DNA of 64,000 nt from Methylocystaceae bacterium (GCA_009773555.1 WSXZ01000012.1:103569-167568); one strand, 5' to 3'; numbered from the stretch's first letter, positions 46,038 to 56,250 are shown. The notes: a model not told the origin generated them from the sequence alone. Numbers and translations are program-made.

Positions 46038-46829
46038 GTGCGCGCAATGGCGGGAGAGCCCGATTTTCTCAGTTCGGTAACGTCGCGTTACGCCATGGCG
46101 CGAGATATTTTCGCGCGCGTCTCAACTTTCCTCAACAAAGCGACCTTCAAGATCAAGCGCGGGCCGCCGCTCGAAATGATTGGCGAGATCGCGAAGCGGT
46201 TCAAAACCGACGACTATGATCGGCTGACTCTCAAGGAGCTCGCCGAGACCAAGGCCGGCGCGACTTTCGTCGACGAGAAGATTCAAGACATCAACCGCGC
46301 GAGCTTTCATCGCTCCGCCTTCATGCTGAACGCATTCACCCATTTGTTTTTCGTCGACCTCGCCGCGCAACTGTCGTTCTCGTTCCTCACGCTCAAATTC
46401 GCGTTCGTGATCGCCAACATCATTCTCGCGCTGCTTGCGCATTCCTCGGTGCGTCAAAGCTATCGCGCGCTGCTCGCGGGGCCGAATGCGCTTCCGCCCA
46501 GACGGCGCTTCTGGGGCATGTTTCCCAACCCGGCCTATAACCGCACGGTGAAGAAGAATTCACGCAGCTATGCGCAAAGCGCCTGGGAAGAAAAATCGCT
46601 GTTCCGGCCAGCCTATTTCGTCAACGCAGCGCTTATCTTTCTTGGCGCGCAATTCATTCTTCCGCCGGACCGTCTCATTTTTCCCTTCAGCTTCATCGTC
46701 GGGAAAATTTCCGGCCTGTTCACGACCCTGGTCATGGCGTTCGACGTCTGGCGCGGCTTTCGCGCGGGCGATGCGGCGCGGACCGCGCGCGAAAGGGAAG
46801 TCTCCGTCTACCGCGATCTCGACGTCTGA
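46038..46829 (+). CDS. Hypothetical membrane protein
   Basis: A 263-residue protein with a charged N-terminal domain (about 1-95) and hydrophobic segments at about 100-145 and 190-240 (FVIANIILALLAHSS; AALIFLGAQFILPPDRLIFP). The C-terminus is cytoplasmic and charged. It is divergent from pepF and convergent with the transglycosylase. I do not recognise the family. An internal ATG at 46047 could be the real start. Confidence 0.65.
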   Translation: MRAMAGEPDFLSSVTSRYAMARDIFARVSTFLNKATFKIKRGPPLEMIGEIAKRFKTDDYDRLTLKELAETKAGATFVDEKIQDINRASFHRSAFMLNAFTHLFFVDLAAQLSFSFLTLKFAFVIANIILALLAHSSVRQSYRALLAGPNALPPRRRFWGMFPNPAYNRTVKKNSRSYAQSAWEEKSLFRPAYFVNAALIFLGAQFILPPDRLIFPFSFIVGKISGLFTTLVMAFDVWRGFRAGDAARTAREREVSVYRDLDV

Positions 46830-46840
46830 TTCGCGTCGGC

Positions 46841-48061
46841 TTACCGGCCGCGCAACCGCGCCAGAACGTCTTTCGTCGCAAAGCCGTCGGCGGGCTGTAT
46901 GCCCTCGCTCAATTGAAAGGCGTGGATGGCGTTGCGGCTCGCGCGCCCGAGCTTGCCGTCGAATGTGCCGCGATAAAAGCCGCGCTCCGTCAACAGCTGC
47001 TGCATCGCCTTGACGTCGGCGGTCGGCAGCGGCGCGACCTTCGGCCAGGGCGTGATCGGAATATCGCGCCCGGCGATGCGATCGGCGAGCAGCGCAACCG
47101 ACATCGCATAGGCGTCGGACGTATTGTATTGCCGAATGACTTCGAAATTGTCGGTGATCAGAAAGGCCGGGCCGTTCGCGCCCGCCGGCAGATAAAGGCT
47201 TGCGGCGCCGCCGCCGGGAAGCGCGCCGCCATCGGCGCGCGTCACGCCGAGCTGCCGCCAGCGGGCGAAGTCGAGATCAAAGGCGCCGTAGTCGAATCCC
47301 GCGGGCAGTCGAACTTCGACGACGGCTGGCGCTCCCGCGACCCATCCGGATTTCGCCAGGAAATTGGCGATGGAGGCCACGGCGTCGCCGTGCGAGCGCC
47401 AGATGTCCGGCGCGCCGCCGCCCGCGTCGCTTTCGGCATATTTGAGATAGGCGGAAGGCATGAACTGCGGTTGGCCCATGGCGCCGGCCCAGGAGCCGCG
47501 CAATTGCGCGCGCGTCGCATAGCCCTTCTCCAGCATCACGAGCGCGGCGACAAATTCCTCGATGAAGGTTTCGGCGCGATGCCCCTTCCACGCAAGCGAC
47601 GCCAGGACGCGCAGCGCGTCAGAGCCGCCGGCCGCCGTTCCGAAATTGCTTTCGACGCCAAGAATCGCGACGACGATCTCGCTTGGAACGCCGTGGCGCG
47701 ACTGCGCCCGACCGAGCGGCCCCGCGAGTTCGGCGGCGACCGCACGGCCGCGCGCGACGCGACCATTCGTCACGGCGCTGGCGAGATATGCGGGAATCGA
47801 GATAGTGAACTCGGACTGTGCGCGCGGCTTCGCCGAGACCGATGGGTCCGGCGCAAGTCCAGCGATCGCCGCGTCGAAGGTTTCGCGCGAGACGCCCGCG
47901 GCCTGCGCCGACGGCCACAGGCCCTGCAAAAACGCCTCGAACGTGTCGGCCTTGGCGGGGCCTCCGACAAGCCAGAGAGCGGCGACTGCACGCACCGACG
48001 CGCCGAGCATCCGACGTCGATCAATCCCTGCACAGAGTATTGGCTCAAGGCGCCGCATCAT
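46841..48061 (-). CDS. Lytic murein transglycosylase (MltB family) with peptidoglycan-binding domain
   Basis: A 406-residue periplasmic enzyme. The N-terminus has a signal with adjacent arginines (DRRRMLGASVRAVAALWLVG). The SLT_2/MltB domain has the catalytic Glu in AILGVESNFG, then GSWAGAMGQPQFMPSAYLKY. The C-terminal 60 residues are a PG_binding_1 domain (MQQLLTERGFYRGTFDGKLG). It cuts glycan strands to 1,6-anhydro-muropeptides. Normal length for alphaproteobacteria. Confidence 0.93.
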   Translation of the reverse strand: MMRRLEPILCAGIDRRRMLGASVRAVAALWLVGGPAKADTFEAFLQGLWPSAQAAGVSRETFDAAIAGLAPDPSVSAKPRAQSEFTISIPAYLASAVTNGRVARGRAVAAELAGPLGRAQSRHGVPSEIVVAILGVESNFGTAAGGSDALRVLASLAWKGHRAETFIEEFVAALVMLEKGYATRAQLRGSWAGAMGQPQFMPSAYLKYAESDAGGGAPDIWRSHGDAVASIANFLAKSGWVAGAPAVVEVRLPAGFDYGAFDLDFARWRQLGVTRADGGALPGGGAASLYLPAGANGPAFLITDNFEVIRQYNTSDAYAMSVALLADRIAGRDIPITPWPKVAPLPTADVKAMQQLLTERGFYRGTFDGKLGRASRNAIHAFQLSEGIQPADGFATKDVLARLRGR

Positions 48062-48196
48062 TAGCCAGTCCTTTGCTGCTTCTTTGGAAATATTACACCT
48101 TCCGCCATTTCGTTTGACAGGGGGCGGGCGCTGCCCTCTACTGAAAAAAGCTTAATGTATGAATAGGGAGCGAGTGATGCTCGCCTGTCGCGAAGA

Positions 48197-48679
48197 ATGA
48201 CTCATCAACCTTCGACTACCAGTTTCGACCGTTCGATAAAACTGCGCGATCAATCCCCGGAGAGCGCAACGAAGGTCTCGGAAATCAAAGCGCGGCTGCG
48301 CGGCGCAGGTCTTCGCCCAACCGTGCAGCGGCTCGCTCTGAGCCGATTGCTGTTCGGCAATGGCGATCGACATGTGAGCGCCGAGGCTTTGCACGCTGAA
48401 GCGCGCGAAGCCGGTCTGACAATGTCTCTCTCCACGGTCTACAACACGCTCAACCAGTTCGCCGGAGCCGGGCTGTTGCGCGAGATCGCCGTGCAGGGAC
48501 CCCGCACCTACTTCCACACCCGCACCTCGCCGCACCACCATTTCATGGATGAAGCGACGGGCCGCATGTTCGACGCCGCCGATGGCTCTGTCGAATTCAC
48601 GCGGTTGCCGGCGCCGCCGGAAGGGACGGAAATCGTCGGCTGCGACGTGATCATTCGCATTCGCCCCAAGAGGGGGTGA
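48197..48679 (+). CDS. irr: Iron response regulator Irr (Fur family)
   Basis: A 160-residue Fur-type regulator. The DNA-binding part has LRGAGLRPTVQRLALSRLLF and DRHVSAEALHAEAREAGL, then STVYNTLNQFAGAGLLREIA. The HHH motif in TSPHHHFMDE and the end PPEGTEIVGCDVIIRIR identify Irr rather than Fur or Zur. In Rhizobiales Irr controls haem and iron genes and responds to haem status. The periplasmic peroxiredoxin lies convergent 85 nt downstream. Confidence 0.93.
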   Translation: MTHQPSTTSFDRSIKLRDQSPESATKVSEIKARLRGAGLRPTVQRLALSRLLFGNGDRHVSAEALHAEAREAGLTMSLSTVYNTLNQFAGAGLLREIAVQGPRTYFHTRTSPHHHFMDEATGRMFDAADGSVEFTRLPAPPEGTEIVGCDVIIRIRPKRG

Positions 48680-48764
48680 ACGACGGGCCGCCGCAGGATG
48701 CGCACTGCTTTTGCGCGTCGGGCAGCTGGCCTGTGCATACGGAAGATCGCCCCTTGCTCGCAGC

Positions 48765-49307
48765 TTATTTCCGCTGCGCGTCGCGCCACTGCCGCACGAC
48801 GGCAAGCGCATTCTCAATGTGCTTCGTTGCGCCGGAATCCTCGACCGCCGAGAGAATCTTCCCGTCGGGCGCGATGACATAAGAGATGCGGTTTGCGAAC
48901 ATCGCTCCCGCGACCGGAACCTTGAAGGCGGCGTCATAGGCGTTGATCACCTTGAAGGCCGGATCGGCGCCGACAGGAAATTTGTCCCGGCACTCTTTCG
49001 TTGAGAATTCGCGCTGCGTCGCGATCTTGTCGCTCGATACGCCGATGACGCTCGCGCCCATGGCGGCGAACTGCTCCGTCGCCTCGGCAAATTCATGCGC
49101 CTCGACGGTGCAGACGCTCGTGAACGACTTCGGATAGAAATACAGCACGACCGGACCCTTCTCGAGCGCCTGACGCAGCGAGAAGGAGAATTCCTTGCCG
49201 CCCTGCGCGGCCTCCAGACTGAAGTCGGGCGCGGCGTCTCCGGGCTTAAGAGCGGCGAGCGCGGCGCTCGAGACGAGAGTCAATAAGGCGGCGGCGATGG
49301 CTCTCAT
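48765..49307 (-). CDS. Exported peroxiredoxin (AhpC/TSA)
   Basis: A 180-residue thiol peroxidase with signal peptide RAIAAALLTLVSSAALAALK. The peroxidatic Cys lies in FYPKSFTSVCTVEA (the usual PxxxTxxC), and a second Cys is in STKECRDKF, so a two-Cys mechanism is possible. Export suggests protection of the periplasm. It is convergent with irr and divergent from phaC. A control link with iron is suggested only by position. Confidence 0.88.
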   Translation of the reverse strand: MRAIAAALLTLVSSAALAALKPGDAAPDFSLEAAQGGKEFSFSLRQALEKGPVVLYFYPKSFTSVCTVEAHEFAEATEQFAAMGASVIGVSSDKIATQREFSTKECRDKFPVGADPAFKVINAYDAAFKVPVAGAMFANRISYVIAPDGKILSAVEDSGATKHIENALAVVRQWRDAQRK

Positions 49308-49450
49308 GGGGGTCTCCTAAACGGTCGGCATTCCTTCACAAGGACATGGTAGCGCTCGCCTCCCAGCCAAGTCCGGGAAACATAATGTTGCGGCGCAGCA
49401 TTGCCCGAAATAAGATCAGAATCCAGTCGAGCGCCTCCGGTTAAAGGACT

Positions 49451-51337
49451 TTGATGACAAAGCACCCCCATGCCGCGCAGCCGAACCCTGCGCGCGCAGA
49501 GCAGGCATCTTCTAGCCATCGCCATCCCTCCCCTGCCCATGACTTTCCGGGCCTCGCGTCGAGAGCCTTCGTCGAGGCCTGGCCCAGCGCCTTTCTGGCG
49601 GCGGAGCGCGCCGCTGACAGAGACCCTTACGGCTATGCGGCCCTGAGCAATGTCATCGACCGTTCGCTTCATGCGAGCGTCGCCCATCTGACCGGCGGCC
49701 TTTCGCCCGCCTCGATGGCGAGCGCCTATTGGGACTGGGCGGCGCATCTTGCGTCAGCGCCGGGAAAGCAGATGCAGCTTGCCGAAAAGGCGATGCGCAA
49801 AACTTGGCGCTTCACGAATTACGCCTGGCGCTGCGCGCTGCAGCCGAACGCCGCGCCCTGCATAGACCCGCTGCCGCAGGATAAAAGATTTGCCGGCGAA
49901 GCATGGCGGAGCTGGCCTTACGCCCTGCTCTACCAAGGTTTTCTGCTCAATCAGCAGTGGTGGCACAACGCCACGACGGGCATCCGCGGCGTCACCAAGC
50001 AGCATGAGAACGTCGTTGAATTCGCCTCGCGGCAATTGCTCGACATGTTCTCGCCGTCGAATTTCTTAGCGACGAATCCAGAGGCGCTGCAACGCACGCT
50101 GGAGACAGGCGGCGTCAATCTTGTCTATGGCCTGCAGAATTTTCTAGAAGACATGGAGCGGCGCGCCGGCGGCAAGCGGCCTGTCGGCGCCGAAGCCTTC
50201 GTTCCCGGTCAGAACGTCGCGGTAACGCCGGGCAAGGTGATCTATCGCAACCGGCTGATCGAGCTCATCCAATATGCGCCGGCGACGGAGACGGTACGGC
50301 CCGAGCCCGTGCTCATCACGCCCGCCTGGATCATGAAATATTACATCCTCGATCTATCGCCGCATAATTCGCTCGTGCGGTTTTTAACCGAGCAAGGCTT
50401 CACAGTGTTCATGATCTCGTGGCGCAACCCGAGCGCCGAAGATCGCGATCTCGACATGGAAGCCTATCGCAGACTCGGCGTGATGGCCGCGCTCGACGTG
50501 ATCTCGCGGCTCATGCCGGACCGGAAGATCCATGCCGCCGGCTATTGCCTGGGCGGAACGCTGCTCGCTATCGCCGCGGCGGCCATGGCGCGCGACAACG
50601 ACGATCGTTTGCAGAGCGTAACGCTGCTCGCCGCGCAAACCGATTTCACCGAAGCCGGAGAACTGACGCTCTTCGTCAATGAAAGCCAGCTCGACTTTCT
50701 CGAAGATCTGATGTGGGAGCACGGCTTTCTCGATTCCAAGGAAATGGCCGGCGCGTTCCAACTCCTGCGCTCCAACGATCTTGTCTGGTCCTATGCGCTC
50801 AAATCCTATCTCATGGGCGAGCGCGAGCCGATGACCGACATGATGGCCTGGAACGCCGACGCCACGCGCATGCCCTACAAGATGCATTCGGAATATCTTC
50901 GGCGGCTCTTCCTCAACAACGATCTCGCCGAGGGCCGGCTGCGCGTCAATGGCGACGCCGTCGCGCTCAGCGACATTCGCGCGCCGATTTTCGCGGTGGG
51001 CACGGAGCGCGATCATGTCGCGCCTTGGCGTTCGGTTTATAAGATCCACCTGCTCGCCGACACGGAAATCACCTTCCTGCTGACGAGCGGCGGGCATAAC
51101 GCCGGCATCGTCTCGGCGCCCGAGAAGAAGCGCGGCGATTACCGCTTTACGAGCCGTGTCGACGGCGAGCATTACGCCGACCCCGCGGAATGGGTGAAGA
51201 TCGCGGCTGTCAAGGACGGATCCTGGTGGCCGAAATGGAGCGCGTGGCTGGCCGCCCGTTCCGGCCCGCCGGTCGCGCCGCCTGCGATGGCCGAAGCGCT
51301 CTGCGACGCGCCCGGAACCTATGTGCTGCAAAGCTGA
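49451..51337 (+). CDS. phaC: Class I poly(3-hydroxyalkanoate) synthase
   Basis: A 628-residue PHA polymerase. The lipase-like box is GYCLGGTLLAIAAA, with Cys near 365; the catalytic Asp lies in GTERDHVAPWRSVYK and the His in SGGHNAGIV. The N-terminal domain shows NALWWHNATTGIRGV-like text (QQWWHNATTGIRGV) and FLATNPEALQRTLETGG. It makes polyhydroxybutyrate granules for carbon storage. No phaA, phaB or phaR is in this window. Confidence 0.95.
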   Translation: MMTKHPHAAQPNPARAEQASSSHRHPSPAHDFPGLASRAFVEAWPSAFLAAERAADRDPYGYAALSNVIDRSLHASVAHLTGGLSPASMASAYWDWAAHLASAPGKQMQLAEKAMRKTWRFTNYAWRCALQPNAAPCIDPLPQDKRFAGEAWRSWPYALLYQGFLLNQQWWHNATTGIRGVTKQHENVVEFASRQLLDMFSPSNFLATNPEALQRTLETGGVNLVYGLQNFLEDMERRAGGKRPVGAEAFVPGQNVAVTPGKVIYRNRLIELIQYAPATETVRPEPVLITPAWIMKYYILDLSPHNSLVRFLTEQGFTVFMISWRNPSAEDRDLDMEAYRRLGVMAALDVISRLMPDRKIHAAGYCLGGTLLAIAAAAMARDNDDRLQSVTLLAAQTDFTEAGELTLFVNESQLDFLEDLMWEHGFLDSKEMAGAFQLLRSNDLVWSYALKSYLMGEREPMTDMMAWNADATRMPYKMHSEYLRRLFLNNDLAEGRLRVNGDAVALSDIRAPIFAVGTERDHVAPWRSVYKIHLLADTEITFLLTSGGHNAGIVSAPEKKRGDYRFTSRVDGEHYADPAEWVKIAAVKDGSWWPKWSAWLAARSGPPVAPPAMAEALCDAPGTYVLQS

Positions 51338-51384
51338 GGCGCTGGGACCCGACGCTCGCACGTCGTAGCAATTTGCCTCCGCTT

Positions 51385-51490
51385 GTCATCCCCGACGCGC
51401 GAAGCGCGATCGGGGATCCAGAGCAACATCACAGACATTTTTTATGAGTCTGGATTCCCGATCGCGCGCAAAGCGCGCGTCGGGAATGAC
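51385..51490. repeat. Palindromic repeat between phaC and lpd
   Basis: TCATCCCCGACGCGCGAAGC with GCGATCGGGGATCCA forms one arm. A mirrored GGATTCCCGATCGCGCGC and GCGCGTCGGGAATGA forms the other, about 65 nt on. The whole can fold as a long hairpin between two convergent genes. Confidence 0.75.
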
Positions 51491-51504
51491 ACCCCGCTTC
51501 AGCC

Positions 51505-52944
51505 TCACACGTGAATCGCACGGCCGTAGGCTGCGAGCACGCTCTCATGCATCGTCTCAGACAGCGTCGGATGCGGAAAGATCGTGCGGATCAGCTCTTC
51601 TTCGGTCGTCTCGAGATTCATCGCGATGACGAAGCCCTGAATCAGTTCCGTCGCTTCGACCCCAAAAATATGCGCGCCGAGCAGCCGCCCGCTCTTGGCG
51701 TCGAAGATCGTTTTCACGACGCCTTCGAGTTCGCCGAGCGCGATCGCCTTGCCATTGGCGAGATAGGGGAAGCGGCCGATCTTGACGTCGAGCCCCTGCT
51801 CTTTCGCCTTCGCCTCGGTCAGGCCGACGGACGCGACCTGCGGATGGCAATAGGTGCAGCCTGGAATGCGCGATCTGTCGAGCGCGTGCGCATCCACTCC
51901 GGCGATCGCCTCGACGCAGGATACGCCCTCATGCTCCGCCTTATGCGCAAGCATCGGGCCGCCGGCGACGTCGCCGATCGCGTAAACGCTTTCGACATTG
52001 GTGCGCCCCAGGCCGTCGGTCTTGATGACGCCCCGCTCGAGCGCCACGCCGAGCGCCTCCAACCCAAGATTTTCGACATTGGCGACGACGCCGATCGCCG
52101 ACAGCGCGCGCTCGACGTCGAGCGTCTGCGTCTCGCCATCTGCGGGTTTCAGCGTGACGACGAGGCTGTCGGCCCTCTTCTCGACGCCCGTCACCGTCGT
52201 CGCGACGCGAATGTCGATCCCCTGCTTCTTGAACGATCGATGCGCCAGAGCGGCGATCTCTTCGTCTTCGCTCGGAAGAATATGCGGCAACGCTTCGACG
52301 AGAATGACTTCGACGCCGAACGTCCGATAGAAGGAGGCGAATTCGACGCCGATGGCGCCGGCGCCGACGATGAGCAGCGATCTCGGAAAGCGTTCCGGCT
52401 TCATCGCCTCGAAATAGGTCCAGACGAGTCGTCCGTCGGGCTCGAGGCCCGGCAGAACGCGCGGGCGCGCGCCGGTCGCGATGATGATGTGTTTCGCCTG
52501 ATAGACGCCGTGGTCGAGCCTCGTTTTCGGCGAAGGCGATTGCGGCAGCATGGGCGGTTTGGTCGGCGCGGCGACGCGCACCTCGCCCTTTCCGGCAAGC
52601 GTCGCCTCGCCCCAAATCACGTCGATCTTGTTCTTCTTGAGCAGAAACGCCACGCCGCCATTGAGCCGCGTCGCCGCCTCGCGCGAATGCGCGACAATGC
52701 GCGCGACATCGGCGCTCAGGGCGCCTGGCGAAACGCCGAACCGCTCGCCCTCGCTAGCGAGGCGATAGACCTCGGCGGAGCGCAGCAGCGCTTTTGTGGG
52801 GATGCAGCCCCAGTTCAGGCAAATGCCGCCGAGATGTTCGCGCTCCACGACCGCGGTCTTGAGACCCAGCTGCGCGGCGCGGATCGCGGCGACATAGCCG
52901 CCGGGCCCGCCGCCGATGACGATGAGATCATATGTGTCGGCCAT
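51505..52944 (-). CDS. lpd: Dihydrolipoyl dehydrogenase
   Basis: A 479-residue FAD disulfide oxidoreductase that reoxidises lipoamide in 2-oxoacid dehydrogenase complexes. FAD site DLIVIGGGPGGYVAAIRAAQ; redox pair C42 and C47 in GGICLNWGCIPTK; NAD site LIVGAGAIGVEFASFY; second FAD site YAIGDVAGGPMLAHKAE; C-terminal His-Glu in HPHPTLSE-like text (IFPHPTLSETMHE). No E1 or E2 gene is adjacent in this window. The stretch APTKPPMLPQSPSPKTRLDH is a small insertion. Confidence 0.95.
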   Translation of the reverse strand: MADTYDLIVIGGGPGGYVAAIRAAQLGLKTAVVEREHLGGICLNWGCIPTKALLRSAEVYRLASEGERFGVSPGALSADVARIVAHSREAATRLNGGVAFLLKKNKIDVIWGEATLAGKGEVRVAAPTKPPMLPQSPSPKTRLDHGVYQAKHIIIATGARPRVLPGLEPDGRLVWTYFEAMKPERFPRSLLIVGAGAIGVEFASFYRTFGVEVILVEALPHILPSEDEEIAALAHRSFKKQGIDIRVATTVTGVEKRADSLVVTLKPADGETQTLDVERALSAIGVVANVENLGLEALGVALERGVIKTDGLGRTNVESVYAIGDVAGGPMLAHKAEHEGVSCVEAIAGVDAHALDRSRIPGCTYCHPQVASVGLTEAKAKEQGLDVKIGRFPYLANGKAIALGELEGVVKTIFDAKSGRLLGAHIFGVEATELIQGFVIAMNLETTEEELIRTIFPHPTLSETMHESVLAAYGRAIHV

Positions 52945-53079
52945 GCTTCGTCCTAGCTTCCCAGTGACTCAGTCTTCAGCGTTGTCGGCAAACTCTAAAA
53001 ATTCACGAAAATTTACGCCCTGAAGGAAAAGCATATATTGTTTAGACGTTTGCAGTCACCTGACCATAAGGGGGCTTTG

Positions 53080-55548
53080 ATGAGCGCCCGTCTTGCATCT
53101 ACGACCGCCTCGCTGCGTTCGCTTTCTTTCAAGCTCCTCGCTGGTCTGCGTCGCGCCGCTCATCTCATCTGGCGCGCCTCAATAACTGTCGTGCGTCTTT
53201 TGCTTTTGGCCTTTCTGACGGTTCTCGTGACCGCTTGGGCCATTTCCACGCCGAAGGACCACCCCTATCGCGTTCTTGATCCCGACTCGCGCGATTGCAA
53301 CATGCGGATCGGCGAAAACGGAAACTACGCGTCGCCGGCATGGAATATTCTCGCAGCCTATGGCAACGCCGAAAACGAAGCGGCGCTCAAGGATGAGACA
53401 GGTCGTTGGGACACGAGATTTCAATGCGCGATACAGCGTCACGAAGTTCCTGTCCCTCGCACTGACGACAACAATCGATCGAACGCGCTTGGCTACACAT
53501 TGGCCTTTCTGGAATTTAAGGAGGATGGCGAGCCGTTCGAGCTGATCAAGGACGCTCATCAGCTGTTCACCATGAACGAATTGACCGATCGCGTGAGCTA
53601 TATCGAACGCAGCTCATGGAAGCCGATCACACAGCTTGAGGCGCTCAACGCGCATCTTAAATCAGTTGAAAAGCGCACCCACGCCGATGAATTGGGGAAT
53701 GTCGTCAAGCACAGCAATTACGTCATCGTCTTCGTTCACGGCTGGCGACATGACGCATCGATCGGAGACGGCAATGTCACCGATCTTCGCGCTTACGCGG
53801 CGCATGTCGCGCGATACCTTCGCGACCGGTGCGTCGCTGGCGAAAGCGAGCATTGCGGGCGCGAGGTGACGGCGGTGTACGTCGGCTGGCGAGGCGCACG
53901 CCTGAACGAGACGCGACTGCATCTTCCCTTTATCGCTATGGGCAATACAGTCGGCGCGCTCTTAGATGGCGACGCCGCACATTGCTCAAACGGCGTTCTG
54001 CCCAGCGAAAAGCCCTTGTGCTGGAAGAACTGGATCAATTCCTGGGGCGATTCGCTCGCTTCCGGCGTCGTGACGCTGACCTTGTTCGACCGCAAACCCG
54101 TCAGCGAATATATTGCGCCGCACGCCCTCATGGCGCTGAGAAAAATCGAGCAGGTTCTCAACAAACAGCCCGGGACGAAGGCAAAGCAACGAGACAATCC
54201 AAACAAGATGATCGTGATCGGTCATAGCCTCGGCGGCAACATGCTGGCCACGGCTTTGAAAGACCATTTGATCAAGGCGGTGCATAATCATCCGGGCGCC
54301 AACGCCTATTTTTACCCCCCGCTCGGCGATCTCGTGGTTCTCATTAACCCTGCCGCCGAAGCCTCCAAATGGACGGATGTTCAGCGCGCTGTCTGGGAGA
54401 AAGTCGCTTTCTTCGAGGGCGAAGGCGACCTCATGGCGGGCCACCGCTTTTTTCCCGCTCATCAGAGTCCTGTCGTGATTTCAGTCACCTCGGCCTATTC
54501 CTGGCCCCCGGGAGGAATCCGGCCCGGAGACTGCGCCATCGCCATGCGTCACAAACTGAGCTTGCTCGGTCAGGATGTGAATTCGCCAGACGAAATATGC
54601 GCGAGATACAAGCAGTTCCTAGAGGCAAAAAAACCCGGGGAGTTCATCTTCCATGACGAGACGCCGAACCCCGACGAGCGCGCCTGCGGGGCGCTGAGAA
54701 CGCCGTTTGCGCTCGATCAAGCGGTGGCGAATATCGATCGAAAAAAGAAAGTTGGCATAAAATCCGACCTCGCAACCTATCTCGCTTTTCCGCTTTTTCG
54801 CGGCGACCTCCGACCTTTGGGCGCGATGATCGCCGGCGTCGCACGCGATTTGCGCGCCGCCTGCGAAAACTTCAGCCTCCCCGAAAACCGACAAGATCAG
54901 CGAGCGCTGAGATTTTGGCAAAGGGTTGGAGAATTCGTGAGCGATCTTCCCTTCCAGAATACGGATATCGAATCTTCGCGCACGATCGGCCATCTCGATC
55001 CGCCGCGATCGTCGGTGAATCTCGTCGACACTCTTCGCATGCCGGCCCGCCAGCTCGGCACGACGCATGAAATTCGCAGCATCCGTTGGGCGCCGCCCAG
55101 TCAGGCGGATTACAAGGATATCCCCGCCGATCCCTCACTAAACTGCGCTGTCAGCCACGACTGGCTGACGCGGGCGCGAAGGGCGCAAACGAATGGCACT
55201 CAGTGGGAGAGCGCGATGCTGGCCCTGCCGCTCGACCCGGATCCTGCGAATCCTCGCGGCAGTGGCGGTCATCCAGCGGTCGAGATGACTCACGGCTTCC
55301 GGCTCGCGGGAATGCTCCCGATCACGCGCGCGAACGACCCGTTCTGGAACATGCGCGCCTACGACGACGTGCTCATGAGCCATGGGGGCTTCATGTTCAG
55401 TTCGTTCATTTGCGCGATCAATCAGTTCGTCATGGATCGGCCAACACGCTGGCCGACACCGCCAGCCGAATTACAGAGCCCGCCTATGCCTCCAGAGCCA
55501 AATCGGCCGGCGGCGGACGCCCCCAAAATTCGTGGCCGGGCGAGATAA
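53080..55548 (+). CDS. Large membrane-anchored alpha/beta hydrolase of unknown substrate
   Basis: From ATG 53080, 822 residues (the track start 53038 is possible). One N-terminal membrane segment ITVVRLLLLAFLTVLVTAWA places the rest outside the cytoplasm. A hydrolase core shows VFVHGWRHDASIGDGNV and the nucleophile elbow IVIGHSLGGNMLATAL near 380, like DUF900-type esterases. The C-terminal 350 residues are not recognised and hold several Cys and Pro-rich stretches (PTPPAELQSPPMPPEPNRPA). No operon partner; it ends close to the rplT terminator on the opposite strand. Confidence 0.65.
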   Translation: MSARLASTTASLRSLSFKLLAGLRRAAHLIWRASITVVRLLLLAFLTVLVTAWAISTPKDHPYRVLDPDSRDCNMRIGENGNYASPAWNILAAYGNAENEAALKDETGRWDTRFQCAIQRHEVPVPRTDDNNRSNALGYTLAFLEFKEDGEPFELIKDAHQLFTMNELTDRVSYIERSSWKPITQLEALNAHLKSVEKRTHADELGNVVKHSNYVIVFVHGWRHDASIGDGNVTDLRAYAAHVARYLRDRCVAGESEHCGREVTAVYVGWRGARLNETRLHLPFIAMGNTVGALLDGDAAHCSNGVLPSEKPLCWKNWINSWGDSLASGVVTLTLFDRKPVSEYIAPHALMALRKIEQVLNKQPGTKAKQRDNPNKMIVIGHSLGGNMLATALKDHLIKAVHNHPGANAYFYPPLGDLVVLINPAAEASKWTDVQRAVWEKVAFFEGEGDLMAGHRFFPAHQSPVVISVTSAYSWPPGGIRPGDCAIAMRHKLSLLGQDVNSPDEICARYKQFLEAKKPGEFIFHDETPNPDERACGALRTPFALDQAVANIDRKKKVGIKSDLATYLAFPLFRGDLRPLGAMIAGVARDLRAACENFSLPENRQDQRALRFWQRVGEFVSDLPFQNTDIESSRTIGHLDPPRSSVNLVDTLRMPARQLGTTHEIRSIRWAPPSQADYKDIPADPSLNCAVSHDWLTRARRAQTNGTQWESAMLALPLDPDPANPRGSGGHPAVEMTHGFRLAGMLPITRANDPFWNMRAYDDVLMSHGGFMFSSFICAINQFVMDRPTRWPTPPAELQSPPMPPEPNRPAADAPKIRGRAR

Positions 55549-55587
55549 ATCGCCCCGCAATACCAATCCAAGCATCCAGAACATTCC

Positions 55588-55621
55588 AAAACGAAAAGCC
55601 TCCCGCGCTGCCGCGGGAGGC
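55588..55621 (-). terminator. Intrinsic terminator of rpmI-rplT
   Basis: On the minus strand GCCTCCCGCG, GCAG-like loop, CGCGGGAGGC is followed by TTTTCGTTTT. It lies 25 nt after the rplT stop. It may also stop readthrough from the plus-strand hydrolase gene. Confidence 0.85.
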
Positions 55622-55645
55622 TCGAATGTGTTCGCGATGTAAGTC

Positions 55646-56011
55646 TTAAGCGGCCTGCGGCAACGCCGATTTGGCCTGCGCCACGATCGCCGCGAAGGCT
55701 TCGGGCTGGTGGATAGCGAGATCCGACAAAACCTTGCGGTCGACTTCGATCCCGCCCTTGGCGAGCCCGTCGATGAACCGCGAATAGGTCAGCCCGTGCT
55801 CGCGCACCGCGGCGTTGAGCCGCTGAATCCACAACGCGCGGAACACGCGCTTTTTCGCCTTACGGTCGCGCGTCGCATATTGCATCGAGCGGTCGACGGC
55901 GGCCTTGGCGGCGCGGATCGTATTCTTGCGGCGGCCATAGAAACCTTTGGCGGCCTTGAGGGTCTTCTTGTGCTTGGCGTGCGATGTGACGCCGCGTTTG
56001 ACGCGAGCCAT
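55646..56011 (-). CDS. rplT: 50S ribosomal protein L20
   Basis: A 121-residue protein: [20 protein letters not shown], then [40 protein letters not shown]. It is needed early in 50S assembly. It follows rpmI by 38 nt. infC, often first in this operon, is not upstream here. Confidence 0.97.
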   Translation of the reverse strand: MARVKRGVTSHAKHKKTLKAAKGFYGRRKNTIRAAKAAVDRSMQYATRDRKAKKRVFRALWIQRLNAAVREHGLTYSRFIDGLAKGGIEVDRKVLSDLAIHQPEAFAAIVAQAKSALPQAA

Positions 56012-56049
56012 GACGAAACTCCTTTGCGGAAAAAGTGCGCTCTTTGCGA

Positions 56050-56250
56050 TCAGCCGTTCGGCAGGAAGTATTTCTTCACGTTGTCGCCGTCAGTCTTGAA
56101 CAAGACAGCCGTGCCGCGCAGATTTCTGATCTGCTTGTTCGTCCGCTTGATCATCCCGTGGCGCTTGCCCTGCTGGGCGTAGACCACTTTCCCGGTGCCG
56201 GTGATCTTGAAGCGCTTTTTCGCGCCGGATTTCGTCTTCAGTTTGGGCAT
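56050..56250 (-). CDS. rpmI: 50S ribosomal protein L35
   Basis: A 66-residue basic protein: [20 protein letters not shown], then [20 protein letters not shown]. The start at 56250 is set by the conserved [14 protein letters not shown]; the track's longer frame adds 34 residues of upstream shadow. It is the first gene of a two-gene operon. Confidence 0.95.
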   Translation of the reverse strand: MPKLKTKSGAKKRFKITGTGKVVYAQQGKRHGMIKRTNKQIRNLRGTAVLFKTDGDNVKKYFLPNG